Notes: a model not told the origin generated them from the sequence alone. Shown: positions 35,498-48,100, numbered from the stretch's first letter. The stretch is 64,000 nt of DNA from PBB1 sp965229345 (GCA_965229345.1 OZ245872.1:1798001-1862000); one strand, 5' to 3'. Numbers and translations: made by a program.

Positions 35498-36586
35498 TCA
35501 GCCGGCCCGCATCAGGGCCACGCCTTTGATCTGCGCGTGCAGCGCGTCGCCAGGTTGCAGGTTCAGTGCGTCCAGGCTGCGGCTGGTGATGCGCGCCAGC
35601 AGGGTCCAGGGTTCGTCCGGTGTGCCGTGGCCCACCCGCAGGCGGAGCAGTGCGGTGCCGGGCTCACGCTGCACATTCTCCAGCACCGCCGGCAGCACGT
35701 TGAGGATGCTGGTCTCGGCGGGTGGTTGCCGCGTCACGCTGACGTCGCGGGCCAGGATGCGCGCTCGCACTGGCTGGCCCGGCAGCGCGGGGGATGGGCC
35801 CACCCACAGCGAGCTGCCATGGTGTGTGAGGCGCGTCATGCGGTGCAGCGCGTCGTGTTCGGCGACTTCGGCGGTGATCACCACACCGGCGTCGTCGAGC
35901 TGGGCAAGCGGCAGGTCGGTGCGGGTCAGCAGATCGCCGAGCGCACCGGCCGCTTCCACGCGGCCGTCGCGCATCAGCACCAGGTGATCGGCCAGGCGGG
36001 CCACCTCGTCCATGGCGTGGGTCACGTAGATGATCGGCACTGCCAGTTCCAGGTGCAATCGTTCCAGGTAGGGCAGGATCTCGGCCTTGCGCGCAGCGTC
36101 CAGCGCGGCCAGGGGCTCGTCCATCAGCAGCAGCCGTGCGCCGGTCGCCAAGGCACGGGCGATCGCCACGCGCTGCCGCTCGCCGCCCGACAGCGTGGCC
36201 GGGCGCCGCGCCTGCAGGTGGCCGATGCCCAACAGGTCGATCACCGCGTCGAGGGCGATGCGACCCGGCTCGCTCGTGGTGCGCTTGCGGCCGTAGTCGA
36301 GGTTGCCGCGCACATCGAGGTGCGGGAACAGCGCGGCGTCCTGGATCACGTAGCCCAGCGGCCGGTGGTGCGTGGGCACGAAGCGCCCGGTGGCGTCGTC
36401 CTGCCAGACCTCGCCGTTCAACACCACGCGCCCGGCAGCCTGCTCCAGGCCCGCCAGTGCCCGCAGCACGGTGGTCTTGCCGCAGCCCGAGGGGCCGAAC
36501 AGCGCGGTGATGCCGTGCGACGGCAGCGCGAGCTCGACATCGAGGAGGAAGTCCTGCCGCAGCAGGCGCAGGCAGGCTTCGATCAT
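35498..36586 (-). CDS. modC: molybdate ABC transporter ATP-binding protein
   Basis: A 362-residue ATPase. Walker A GPSGCGKTT (about 31-39), the signature LSGGERQRVAIARAL, Walker B LLLMDEPLAALD and the switch VTHAMDEVA are intact. A C-terminal TOBE (Mop) domain of about 65 residues ends with GDALHAQIKGVALM and can bind oxyanion. Length and domain order match ModC. The start overlaps the end of modB by four bases. It supplies energy for molybdate entry for molybdoenzymes. Confidence 0.95.
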   Translation of the reverse strand: MIEACLRLLRQDFLLDVELALPSHGITALFGPSGCGKTTVLRALAGLEQAAGRVVLNGEVWQDDATGRFVPTHHRPLGYVIQDAALFPHLDVRGNLDYGRKRTTSEPGRIALDAVIDLLGIGHLQARRPATLSGGERQRVAIARALATGARLLLMDEPLAALDAARKAEILPYLERLHLELAVPIIYVTHAMDEVARLADHLVLMRDGRVEAAGALGDLLTRTDLPLAQLDDAGVVITAEVAEHDALHRMTRLTHHGSSLWVGPSPALPGQPVRARILARDVSVTRQPPAETSILNVLPAVLENVQREPGTALLRLRVGHGTPDEPWTLLARITSRSLDALNLQPGDALHAQIKGVALMRAG

Positions 36587-37272
36587 CGGGCTGGCTGCGT
36601 CTGGTCGTCACGCATCGGCCGGTTGACCACGTAAAGCGTCACCAGCACCACCAGCGCAAACACCACCATGCCGGCCGCCAGCCGGTGCGCTTCGGCGAAT
36701 TCAGCGGCCTCGACGTGGTCGTACAGCGCCACCGACAGCACGCGTGTCTGGCCCGGGATGTTGCCGCCGATCATCAGCACCACGCCGAACTCGCCCACCG
36801 TGTGCGCGAAGCCCAGCACACTGGCGGTGACGAAGCCGGGCCGTGCCAGCGGCAACGCGACGCTGACAAAGCGATCCCACGGCGAGGCACGCAGCGTGGC
36901 GGCGGCTTCCAGCAGGCGCTCGGGGATGGCCTCGAAGGCCTGCTGCAGCGGCTGCACCACAAAGGGCATCGAATACAGCACCGAGGCCACGACCAGGCCC
37001 GCGAAGGTGAAGGGCAGGCGCCCGATGCCCAGCCACTGCGTGAACTGCCCGACCGGCCCCTGTGGCCCCATCAACAGCAGCAGGTAGAAGCCCAGCACGG
37101 TGGGTGGCAGCACCAGCGGCATCGCCACCAGCGAGGCCCACAGCGGCTTCCACGCCGACCGTGTGCGGGCCAGCCACCAGGCGAGCGGCGTGCCGATCAG
37201 CAGCAACAGCAACGTGCTCATGCCCGCCAGCTCGGCGGTGAGTCGGACTGCAGCCCAGGTCTCGGCGCTCAC
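36583..37272 (-). CDS. modB: molybdate ABC transporter permease
   Basis: A 229-residue inner-membrane permease with about five hydrophobic spans. The EAA-type loop EAAATLRASPWDRFVSVALPLARPG contacts the ATPase. LVLPPTVLGFYLLLLMGP and FAHTVGEFGVVLMIGGNIPG are typical ModB blocks. The gene ends inside the start of modC (ATGA) and begins 31 bases after modA. Confidence 0.95.
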   Translation of the reverse strand: MSAETWAAVRLTAELAGMSTLLLLLIGTPLAWWLARTRSAWKPLWASLVAMPLVLPPTVLGFYLLLLMGPQGPVGQFTQWLGIGRLPFTFAGLVVASVLYSMPFVVQPLQQAFEAIPERLLEAAATLRASPWDRFVSVALPLARPGFVTASVLGFAHTVGEFGVVLMIGGNIPGQTRVLSVALYDHVEAAEFAEAHRLAAGMVVFALVVLVTLYVVNRPMRDDQTQPAR

Positions 37273-37303
37273 GGCTGCGCTGCCTGCAAGGGAACGGCGT
37301 GGG

Positions 37304-38068
37304 TCATGGCCCGTAGCCGTACGACTGGATCACGGCCTGGGCTGCCGGGCTTTTCAAGTAAGCCAGCAGGGCGATGGCGGCCGGGTTGTTCTCGCCTGTC
37401 TTGAGCAGCACCGCGTCCTGGCGAATCTCGCCGTACAGCGCGGGCGGCACCAGCCAGTACGAGCCCGTCACCGGCTTGCCAGGCACCGCCACCTGCGACA
37501 GCGCGACGAAGCCCAGCTCGGCGTTGCCGGTCGCGACGAACTGGTAGGCCTGCGCGATGCTTTCGGCGGTCACCAGCCGGGGCGCCACCGCGTCGCCGAG
37601 GCCGCGCGCCTTCAGCACCTCGGCGCCGGCCCGGCCATACGGTGCGACCTTCGGGTTGGCGATCGCCAGGTGCGCATAGCTGCCGCCAGCGAGCACCGCG
37701 CCCTGGTCGTCCACGTAGCCCGGTTGCGCGCTCCACAGCACCAGCTTGCCGATCGCGTAGGTGACGCTGCTGCCGGCCACACCGTGGCCCTCGGCGATCA
37801 GCTTGCGTGGGGTCTCGACGTCGGCGGCGAGCAGCACCTCGAACGGTGCACCGGAGACGATCTGCGCATAGAACTTGCCGGTGGCCCCCGATGACACCTT
37901 CAGGGTGTGGCCGGTGGCAGCAGCAAACCCTTCGCCGATCTTGGCCAGCGGGCCGACGAAGTTGGCGGCCACCGCGACCGAAACCTCATCGGCATTCGCG
38001 TTCAGCGCGAGGAGGGCCGCGGCGGCCGCAATCCACCTCGGCAGGGTTCGGGGTATCGGCTTGTTCAT
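37304..38068 (-). CDS. modA: molybdate-binding periplasmic protein
   Basis: A 254-residue exported binding protein. The signal peptide ends near residue 26 (ALNANA-D). Mature SVAVAANFVGPLAKIGEGF, SSGATGKFYAQI and ADVETPRKL mark the ModA fold, and the conserved serines of the SSGAT loop bind the oxyanion. The gene follows modE by 19 bases and precedes modB. Tungstate binding is also possible in this family. Confidence 0.94.
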   Translation of the reverse strand: MNKPIPRTLPRWIAAAAALLALNANADEVSVAVAANFVGPLAKIGEGFAAATGHTLKVSSGATGKFYAQIVSGAPFEVLLAADVETPRKLIAEGHGVAGSSVTYAIGKLVLWSAQPGYVDDQGAVLAGGSYAHLAIANPKVAPYGRAGAEVLKARGLGDAVAPRLVTAESIAQAYQFVATGNAELGFVALSQVAVPGKPVTGSYWLVPPALYGEIRQDAVLLKTGENNPAAIALLAYLKSPAAQAVIQSYGYGP

Positions 38069-38087
38069 GTCGTGGCGCTTCGGGGGG

Positions 38088-38921
38088 TCAATCGATCATC
38101 GCGAGGATCACGCTCGACGCCTTGAAGGCGGCGCAGGCCCGCGTGCCGACGGCGAGCCCGAGCGCTGCGACCGAATCGCGGGTGATCACCGCCACCGCGC
38201 TGCGGCCGTGACCCAGGTCGAGCGTGACCTCGGCGTTCACCGGCCCGTCGACGATGCGCATCACCTGGCCCCACAGCTGGTTGCGCGCGCTGATGCGCAT
38301 CGATTCGTCCGCGAGCAGCAGCAGCGACGACGCCTTGACCAGCGCGATCGCTTCGGTGCCGATCGCAAGACCCAGCCGTTCGGCGGAGTCGCGCGTCACC
38401 ACGGCCATGATGTCCAGGTGTTCGTCGAGCTGCAGGCACACCTCGACGTCGATCGGTCCTGCGCGCAGATCACTGACGGTGCCCACGAACTGGTTGCGCG
38501 CGCTGGAGCGCACCGCCATGCGGCGCAGCAGCCGCTGGAAGGCGCGGACATCACCGACCGGCTCGGCAGCGAAGGTGGCGGCCAGCCGGTCGAGCGCGGT
38601 CTGGTGCTCGGCCTGCACCGCGCGGTACAGCGCGATCACGCGGCGGCCGTGGTCGGTCAGCCTTGTGCCGCCACCGGCGTGCCCGCCGGTGCTGCGCTCC
38701 ACCAGGGGCCTGTCCGCCAGGTTGTTCATCGCGTCGACCGCGTCCCAGGCGGCTTTGTACGACAGCGGTACCTGCTTGGCGGCCTGCGAGATCGAGCCGT
38801 GTGCTTCGATGGCTTCGAGCAGACGCACCCGCTTGTCGCCCAGGAACGCGCCCAGGTCGGTGCTGACCTCGAGGTGCCCGGTCAGGCGGGGCGTGGCACG
38901 GCGAGACTTCGTGGGGGACAT
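38088..38921 (-). CDS. modE: molybdate-responsive regulator ModE
   Basis: A 277-residue transcription factor. The N-terminal winged helix contains ISQAAKQVPLSYKAAWDAVDAMNNL (about residues 47-71), the LysR-like HTH seen in ModE. Two tandem Mop/TOBE domains follow at about 140-205 and 210-275 (SARNQFVGTVSDLRAGPIDVEV; SARNQLWGQVMRIVDGPVNAEV). Full-length two-Mop proteins sense molybdate and repress mod genes. A matching operator lies 19 bases before its ATG, so it should regulate itself and modABC. Confidence 0.95.
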   Translation of the reverse strand: MSPTKSRRATPRLTGHLEVSTDLGAFLGDKRVRLLEAIEAHGSISQAAKQVPLSYKAAWDAVDAMNNLADRPLVERSTGGHAGGGTRLTDHGRRVIALYRAVQAEHQTALDRLAATFAAEPVGDVRAFQRLLRRMAVRSSARNQFVGTVSDLRAGPIDVEVCLQLDEHLDIMAVVTRDSAERLGLAIGTEAIALVKASSLLLLADESMRISARNQLWGQVMRIVDGPVNAEVTLDLGHGRSAVAVITRDSVAALGLAVGTRACAAFKASSVILAMID

Positions 38922-38939
38922 GGATGGGGTGGGTGAAGC

Positions 38940-38965
38940 TCGTTATATCCGCGACGATACAACGA
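38940..38965 (-). promoter_or_regulatory. ModE-type operator palindrome
   Basis: TCGTTATATC and GATACAACGA face each other across six bases, matching as an inverted repeat at nine of ten positions and resembling the CGnTATAT half-sites known for ModE. It sits 19-44 bases upstream of modE. The divergent exoprotein gene begins 150 bases to the other side. Confidence 0.75.
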
Positions 38966-39009
38966 GTGCACAGCCCGATCGGGCCATGGCCGCCCCCCGG
39001 ATCAGGGTG

Positions 39010-39027
39010 ATCTGCAGGTCCGCAGAT
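39010..39027. promoter_or_regulatory. perfect inverted repeat upstream of the exoprotein gene
   Basis: ATCTGC and GCAGAT are separated by six bases, about 88 bases before the exoprotein ATG. It could be a regulator site for the two-partner operon. No clear sigma-70 promoter pair is visible around it. Confidence 0.3.
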
Positions 39028-39114
39028 TCATCGTCGATCAGTTGAACTCCCAGTACATTTCTCCAGCGCAAGAAACAAGATGTAACTCGACTGTTGAACC
39101 GATGGGGTGTGTCC

Positions 39115-42100
39115 ATGAACCGTGATCTCTCTTCCGCCCGCCGCCCCGTCACGACACTGAAGGCCCGCAACCACTCCGAGCCGCGTGCGCCGCAGCGCCT
39201 GCACCACCTCAGCCTGACGGCGGTGGCGATGATGGTGCAGGCGGCCTTCACGCCGCAGGTGCGTGCGCAGGGCATCGTGATCGATGGCCGCACGCAGACG
39301 GTGGTGGGCAAGGTGGGCAATGTGTCCACGGTGACCACCTCCACCGTGTCGGGCTCCAGCGGCTTCAACTCGTTCTCGTCGTTCCAGGTGGGGCAGGGCA
39401 CCACCGCCAACCTGGTGCTGCCCAACGGCACCACCACGCTGGTCAACATCGTCAACTCGCAGGTGTCGATCGACGGCGTCGTCAATTCGATCAAGAACGG
39501 CGGCATCGGTGGCCGTGTGTACTTCGCGAGCTCGCAGGGCTTCATCGTCGGCGCCAACGGCGTGATCAACACCGGCAGTCTGTTCGTCTCGACACCCACG
39601 CCGAACTTCATCAGCAGCTTCTTCAGCGGCGGCAACCCGAACAGTGGCGCGGCCGCCCAACTGGCCAGCGGCACGGCGCCGATCAACCCCGATGGCGTGA
39701 TCTCGATCTACGGCCACATCAACCTGATCGACGGCACCGAGCTGCGCGCCGGTGCGGTCAATGTGGGTGCCAGCGGCCTGATCTCCGCGGGCGCGAGCTT
39801 CAACGGCACCGCTCCCGATTTCACCGACGTGGTCAACGCCCATGGGCTGGTGCGGGGCGACGGCATCGTCGAGCGCGACGGCAAGATCCTGATCGCGGCC
39901 GGCAGCACGGTCGACGTGGCCGGTGCCTTGGGTGCGAACACCGTGGACATCAGCGCCACATCGACCTCCGGCGGCGCGGTGCAGGTGAACCTGAGCAACG
40001 CCGACATCGCCGGACGCGACATCACCGTGGCCGCCCGCTCGGCCCTCAGTGATTCGACGCTGCTCACCACGCTGGGCACGCGCCAGGCGCTCGCGTCGGC
40101 GACGGTCGATGTCAGCGGCGGGCGTGTGGTGTCAGAGAACGGCAGTGTCGCGATCAATGCGGTGTCCGAGGTGCACACCTCGACCTACAGCACCGTGCCG
40201 ACCTCGGTGGCGGTGCTGCGCTCGAGCTCGAGCGCCCACGTCGACGTGCACAACGGTGCGGCGATCTCGACCACCGTCACCGCCGGTCCGGCCAGCGGCG
40301 ATGTGCAGATCGGTGCGCAGTCGATCACCAGCGCGGTGGCCACGCCGGGCTCGGCATTGGCCAACCTGAACGGCGACGCGATGGTGGCTGTCACCGACGT
40401 GGCCAGTACGTCTGGCGTTCGCCTGGGCACATCCGCGGGCGACACGCCGGCCACCATCTCCAGCATCCACAGCGCGGGCTCGCTGTCGATGACGGCGCTC
40501 AACCAGGTCGACACCACCGCCACCGCGAATGCGTCGGCAGCGGGCAGCAGCGCTGCCGGTGCGACCGTGGCGGTGTCCAAGCTGCGAACCACCACCGAGG
40601 CCATCGTCGACCGCGGGGCCGAGATCGCCAGCGGCAGCGCGCTCAACCTGTCGGCCAGTTCGGTCAACAACGCGGCGGTGACCGCGAAGTCGACCGCGAA
40701 GGGCGCGCAGGAAGACGCCGGCGGTGCCGGCCGCGCTGCGCAGGCGCTGGCCGCATATGGCGACCAGGCCAAGACCTCCGAGGGCGGCGTCAAGGTGGCT
40801 GGGGCCGTGGCAGTGAGCGACTGGGTCGGCTCGACCCGCGCGCAGCTGGGCGCCAACACGGGCACGGTGGCGCCCGGATCGCTCGAGGCGGTGGGCGATG
40901 TGACGGTGCAGTCGCTGTCGACCAACGTCGCGGCGGTCGATGCGAATGCCAGCGCCACCGGTGGCACCGTCGGCGTGGGCGTCGCGGTGGGCATCAACCT
41001 CGGCAAGGGCTCGAACCAGGCCGTCGTGGGACAGAACCTGGGCCAGAGCCAGGGCGTGCGCAGCCTGCAGGTGCAGGCCGACATGGCACCGAATGGTGCG
41101 CCGCCACCGGCGAACCAGTTCATCACCACCGTGGCCTCCGGTGCGGGCGCCAAGAGCGTCGGTGTGGCTGGTGCGCTGGGCGTGAATGCGGTCGATCTGC
41201 AAGCGCAGGCGCTGCTGCAGCCAGGCGTCGCGGTGGCCTTCAATGCGAATGGCGCGGCGCCGTTGTCGCTGCTGGCCAACGAGGCCTCGGTCAGCGACGT
41301 GGCGGTGCTGCCGACCAGCCCGACCGCCGGCGGCAAGGTGGGCATCGGGGCGTCGGTCGCGGTCAATGTGGTCGCCAACCGCAGCCTGGCCGAGATTGCC
41401 AACGGCGCCAGCGTGAACGGGGCGGGCAGTGTGGCGCTGGAAGCCACCGGCGACCACGTGGTCAACACCGCAGCCACCGCCGGCTCGGCGGGCGGCATCG
41501 CGATCACGCCCAGCGCCGCGGTGGCGGTGGTCAACAACAGCGCGACCGCCGATTTCGGCGCCGGTGCGGCCATCACCACACAGCTGATCAATGGGTCGAG
41601 CGGTGACATCGCGCTCGTGGCAAGGCAGACCGCGGCCGAGACGACCACCGCCAGCGGCAGCGCGACCGGCGGCACCGCGGCCGTGGGCGCTGCCGTGGCG
41701 GTGGCGGTCGTCAACGACACCGTGCTCGCCACCAGCCGCCGCGACATCGACGGCGCCGGCAACGTCACGCTGTCGGCCTCCGGGGCTTCGCTGGGCACGG
41801 TGGAAGCCACGGCCAGTGCGGCGGGCGGCAAGACCAGCGATGACGCGGGTGCGACCGACAGCAGCACCGGCAAGAAAAAGGAAGACGGCAGCGTTGACGA
41901 CAAGCTGAGCGGCCTGCTGAAGCTGGGCACCGACAACCAGGAAGCCGCCGATGTGGGCGACAGTGACCAGAAGGCCGCCACCAGCGGCGATGTGTCCGAC
42001 GACAGCAAGCCCTCGGCGTCGACCAGCGAGGGCAAGGTGGCCGTCGCGGCTGCGGTGGGCGTCAACATCGCGACCCACAAGACCCAGGCGGTGCTGCCGG

Positions 42101-45100
42101 ATGCGCTCAGCATCAGCGCCGGCAAGGGCCTGACGCTCAGCACGGCCAACAACACCGACGGCCAGGTGACCACCAACGGTGCGACTGTCGGTGACGCGGC
42201 GGTGGGCATCGGCGCCGCGGTGTCGATCAACCTGGTGAAGGCCAGCAACCAGGCGCTGCTGGGCGACGGCACCGGCCCCGACGGCATCGCGGTGCATGCC
42301 GGCTCGGTGACGCTGTCGGCGCTGAAGTCCGATCTGGACAGCAGCGCCGTTCCGGCACCTGGGCGCACCGACCAGTACGTGGCCAGCGCGACCGCCGGCG
42401 CCGGTTCCGGCAAGGTGGGCATTGCCGGCTCGCTGGCACTGAACCTGATCGACACCGAAAGCCTGGCGCAGATCCGCCCGGGTGCCCACGTCACCATCGT
42501 GCCGGGCGACACCGGGGCCATCCAGCTCAGCGCTGACAACCGCACCAGCGTCACGGGCGAGGCCCTGCCCGCCGAGGGCGGCGCGAGCGGCAGCAAGGTC
42601 GGCATCGGCGCGTCGGTGGCGGTGAACATCATCGCCAACCGCTCGGTCGCCGAGGTGCAGAACAACGCGACGCTCACCGACCTCGGCGCGCTCCACATCG
42701 AGGCCAGCGGCGACCACGCGGTCGACACCGAAGTCGAGGCCGGTGCCAGCGGCGGCATCGCGATCACGCCGGCGGTGGCATTGGCCATCGTCAACAACAC
42801 CACCACCGCGCGGCTGGGTACCGGCGCGACGCTCGCCAACCCCGGCGCCGTGACGCTGTCGGTGGACCACACCAGCACCACCACCACCAGCGCCAAGGGC
42901 AGCGCCCAGGGCGAGAAGGCGGCGGTTGGTGCGGCCGTCGGCATCGTGCTGCTCAACGACGTGGCCAGCGCCACCATCGAGCGCAGCATCGACACCGCCA
43001 CCGGCGCGGTCAGCGTCTCGGCGCGCGCCAGCAGCGCATCGACCAACACCGCCACCGCCAGCGCGGTCGGTGGCAAGTCCGACGAGGACGCGGGCCAGAC
43101 CGATTCGACGACCGGCAACAAGAAGGAAGACGCGTCGGTCGACGACAAGGTCAGCAACCAGACCGACTTCGGCAAGAAGAACCAGACCCGCAGCGGCGTC
43201 GGCAGCACCGATCAGCAAAGCGCCACCGACAGCGCCGACAGCAACAAGACCTCGGCCAGCTCCGACGAAGGCAAGGTCGCCGTGGCCGCCGCGGTGGCCG
43301 TGAACATCGTCAGCGCGACGGCCACTGCCCGCGTGGCCGATGGCGTCACGGTGAAGACCGATGGCGCGCTGACGATCGGCGCCAGTGGCAACACCGACAG
43401 CAGCGCCAGCTCGGACGGCAGCACCGTCGGCAGCACCGCCAAGATCGGCATCGGCGCGGCGGTGTCGGTGAACAAGGTCGACTCGCACAACCAGGCGTCG
43501 ATCGGCAACAACGCGCAGATCACGGCGCATGGCGTGACCATCGAATCGACGATGACCGATGTCGGTGGCGACACCACCAACACCATCTCGGCCGAGGCGA
43601 AATCGGGCGCAGGGGCGAGCAACGTCGGCATTGCGGCCTCGCTGGCGCTGAACCTGGCCGACACCTCCAGCAAGGCGTTGATCGAAAGCGGCGCTGGCGT
43701 CACGGCTGGCGGTGCGGTCGTGCTGACGGCCGAGGACGATTCGAAGATCACCGCCAACGCGGCGCCGACGACGGACGGTGGTGCCACCGGCGGCAAGGTC
43801 GGCATCGGCGCGTCGGTGGCGTTGAACCTCATCACCGCAGCCTCACAGGCGCAGATTGCCACCAACGCGGGCGTCAGCCAGGCCAGCAGCCTGACGCTGA
43901 CAGCGCGCAGCAACACCGACTCCGACGCCGAGGCCACCGCCGGTGCGACCGGCGGCAAGCTGGCGTTTGATGCCGCGGTGGCCGTCACCACGCTGGACCA
44001 GTCCACCGATGCGTCGATCGCTGCCGGCTCGGACATCGGCGCGAGCGGCAACGTCAGCGTCAGCGCGACCAGCGGCGGCGCGCACACCGCCACGACCGTC
44101 GGCACGGCCAAGTCGGGCAGCGTGTCGATCGGTGCGTCGGTCGGTGTGATCACCAGTTCCAGCAGCACCAGCGCGACCATCGACCGCAACGTGGCGGCAG
44201 GCGGCACCTTCGACGTCACGGCCGGTTCGACGCGCTACTACGACGCGTCGGCCACCGCCAGCGCCGGTGGCTCGCAATCCGAGGACACCTACGGCCAGAA
44301 CCAGCAGCAGGCCGACAAGTCCGCCAGCTCGAGCACGCTGAAGAACAACCAGGACTCGCAGACCAACCAGGGCACCCAGGGCGGCGGCAAGGTGAATGTC
44401 GCCGCGGCGGTGGGCGTGGTGGCGATCACCGACAACGTCAACGCGGCCGTGACCGGCGGGCGCACGATCCAGGCGGGTGCCGGCCAGGCGATGACCGTCG
44501 CGGCCACCAGCGAATCCAACTTCAGTGCGCGCGGCGCGGGCGATGCGGTCGACCCGAATTCGAAGGTGGGCGTCGGCATCGGTGTCGGCCTTGTCATCAG
44601 CAAGGGCAGCACCACCGCCAGCCTGGCCAACAGCACCCACGTCGTGCAGTCGGGCGACCTGACGGTGCAGGCGATCTCAGAGCAGAACACCGATGCGGCC
44701 TATGCCCACAAGCTCACCGCCGAAGGCATTGCCGGCGCGGGTGGCAGCAAGGTCGGCGTGGCCGGCGCCTTCGCGGTGGCGTACTCGAAGGGCACCACCA
44801 GCGCGACCATCGGCGACAACAGCCTGATCGACGACTCCGACGCGGTGGCGATCGATGCCGAGAACACCGCCACGCTGTCGGCCAAGGCCTGGGCCGGTGC
44901 CTTCGGCAGCGTCGGCGTCGGCGCGTCGGTGGCCACGGTGATCTCCGACAACGCCTACACCGCCCGACTCGGCGGAGGCAGCCACATCACCGCCAGCAGC
45001 CTCACGATCGAAGCGCTGAACCACAAGTTCAACCCGACGCCGTTCTCGCTCGACCTGAGCAACCTCGGCAACATGACCGACAAGGACAGCGCGAAGAACG

Positions 45101-48100
45101 AGCTGAAGGCCTTGGGCAACCAGTTCACCTCGGGCCAGTTGCTGGGCGGTGGCAACTACTACACCGAAGCGGCCGCCGGCGCGGCTGGCGACAAGGTGGC
45201 GGTGGCGGGATCGTTCGCGGTGAATGTGTTCACCGATGCGACCGATGCATCGATCGGTGCCGGCGCCCAGGTGTCCACCGGCAGCGGCACCATCGCGCTG
45301 ACCGCCGACAACAACACCGTGGCGCGCTCGATGGCCGGCAGCCTGTCGGTGGGGGGCCGCGTGGGGGTCGGTGTGTCCAGCGCCGATGTCGCCAGCACCA
45401 ACGTGACGCGCAGCCACATCGATGCGGGCGTGCAGGTCACGGCTTCGGGCGGCATCCAGCTCACTTCCAGCAACCAGCAGGACATCGAGGTCATCGGCGT
45501 CGCCGGTGGTGTGGCCGGCAATGTGGCGGTCAGCGGCGTGGCCAACGTCATCACGCTGAACAACACCTCCGAGGCCTATGTCGCGCCATCGAGCACGACC
45601 GTGTTGAATTCCAGCGGGGCGTTCGGCGCCAGTGCCACCAACACCGTCAAGGGCCTGAACGTGGCCAGTGGTCTGGCGGTGAGCGGCAGCGTCGCGGTCG
45701 GTGTGGTGGGGGCGGTCAACACCGTGGGCACCGATGCCAGCCACCAGTTCGTCACCCGCGCCTACATCGGCGACAACGCCAAGGTCAACGCTGCGGGCGC
45801 GACCACGCTCAGCGCCACCGCGAGTGAAGACCTCACCACCTTCGCGATCGCCGGGGCCGCCAGCGGCTCGGTCAGCGTGGGTGGCGCGGCCGTGGTCAAC
45901 GTGATCAACACCGACACCCGTGCCTACCTCGGCGACGGTGCCGAGTTGAACAAGGCGGCCTCGCTGGTGAGCCAGAGCGCCAGCCTGTCGGCACAGGACA
46001 CGACTTCGTTGTTCGATGTGGTGGCCGGCGCGGCGGCGGGCGGCAGCGTGGGCGTCGGTGCGTCTGTCGATGTGGCGGTGATCACCAAATCGACCCAGGC
46101 CTATGTGGGCCAAGGGGCCTGGGCCGAGACGGCGGGCAACCTGCTGGTGCAGTCGGCTGCGGCCGAGGATTTCCGTTCGATCGCGATCGGCCTGGGCGTG
46201 GGTGGCTCGGCCGGCGCGGCGGGTTCGGTGTCGGTGTACTCGCTGACCGGCACCACGTTGGCCTATCTCGACAACAACGCCACGCTGCGCGTGCGCGGCA
46301 ACGCGCTGATCTCGGCCGACGACCAGAGCGTGATGGACCTGATCTCCGGCAGCGCCTCGGCCGGTGGCTCGGGCGCGATCGGCGCGGCCGCAGGCGTCAC
46401 GCTGTTCGACAAGACCACCCGCGCCTCGATCGGCGACAGCGCCGATGTCGAGGTGCTGGGCAACGGTGCCAGTGGCATCCAGGCCGCGACCGGCGACATC
46501 GCGGTCGATTTCGGTGGCGCGATCAGCGGCAACGGCCGGGTCAAGAGCACGCTGGCGCCTGAAGACGCGCAGGGCGGCTCGATCGCCAGCGGCAACAGCG
46601 ATGCCATCGGCAATCGCAACGCGTTCCAGGGCGTCACGAACACCCGAACGGCCACGCCCACGACCACGCTGATGCGTGGCCTGGCCGTGACCGCGACGAA
46701 CCGCGACAAGCTCAACTCGTTCTCGGTGACCGGGGCGGCCGGCGGTGCGCTGGCCGTCACGATCGGCGGCAACGTGGCCACGCTGACCACCGACACCGAA
46801 GCCGGCATCGGCGAGTCGGCCCGCATCAACCAGAACGGCACGGTGGCGAATGCCGGCCAGTCGGTGCGCGTGGCCGCCGGCAGCGACCAGTTCCACCTCG
46901 GGCTGGCGGGTGCCGCATCGGGGGCAGGGGCCGCTGCCGTGGGCGCGGCCGCCGATGTGATCGTGGCCAACAACACCGTCAAGGCGACCATCGGCAAGAA
47001 CGCACAGGTCAAGGCCGCACGCGATGTCGAGGTGCTGGCCCATGGGCAGGCGCAATACCTGGAACTCGGTGCCGGCCTGGCTGCGGCCGGCACGGTGGCG
47101 GTGGCCGGATCGGTGGGCGTCATCTCGCTCAACGACACCACCTACGCCACCATCGTTGGTGGCACTGGCGCGACCACCCGGGTCGATGCCGGCGGCAACA
47201 CCCGCGTGGTGGCCGGCGACGACACCGAAACCAACATGATTGCCGGCGCTGCTGCCGCCGGGTTCGGAGCGGCCGGCTTCGGTGTGGCGGTGGGCGTGAA
47301 CAGCATCACCAAGGACACCCAGGCGACCATAGGCAACGAGGTCACCGTCAACGCGCTCGGCGGCGCAGGTACCTTCACCGGCTACCTGCCGGACTCGGGC
47401 TCCGACACCCGCACCGCTGCCATGAAGGGCCTGCAGGTTCAGGCGACCTCGAAGGAAGACCTGTTCATGGTGTCGGCCAGCGGCGCTGGCGGCCTCTATG
47501 CGGGCGTGTCGGGTGCGGTCACCGTCACCCTGGTCAATTCGAGCACGCAGGCGGTGATCGGCAACGACGCGAAGATCAACCTGACGAACACCGGCGCGTC
47601 GACCGCGCAGGATGTCAACGTCACGGCGCGCAATCAGCTCAAGTCGCTCGCCTTCACCGGCTCGGTGGGGGTCGGGGCCGTCGGGCTGTCGGGCGGCGTG
47701 GACGTGCTCACCGCCAAGAACAACACCCATGCGGGCATCGGTGACCGCGCGCAGGTGCATGCGCTCAACGACGTGACGGTGAATGCGCTGTCCAGCACCG
47801 ACCTCGACACCGTCGTGGTCAGCGCCTCGGGCGGTGTCGCAGCGGTGGCGGCCGGCGTGTCGGTGTATTCGGTCGGCGACAAGCTGGGCGCCGATGCACA
47901 GAGCCAGCTCAGCACCGACGACGGCAACGTCAAGGACCAGGCGGACAACGAAGCCAAGGGCAGTGCGGTCGACGACCTGCTCAAGCAATCGGACAACGAC
48001 CACGTCAAGTCGATCAGCGCCCAGGCGCAGGCAAAGCGGACATCCGTCTCGACCGGTGCGGCCACTTCCGGCACGCCGGCGGCGGGCAATTCAGCGTCGA

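Noticed and set aside
39094..39114. TTG start for the exoprotein seven codons upstream
   Set aside because: The ATG at 39115 has a better-placed ribosome site, and the extra residues add nothing to the signal peptide.
40960..44560. Repeats in the exoprotein gene as insertion sequences or a CRISPR-like array
   Set aside because: They are in-frame, diverged protein repeats of about 1.2 kb without terminal inverted repeats, spacers or transposase.
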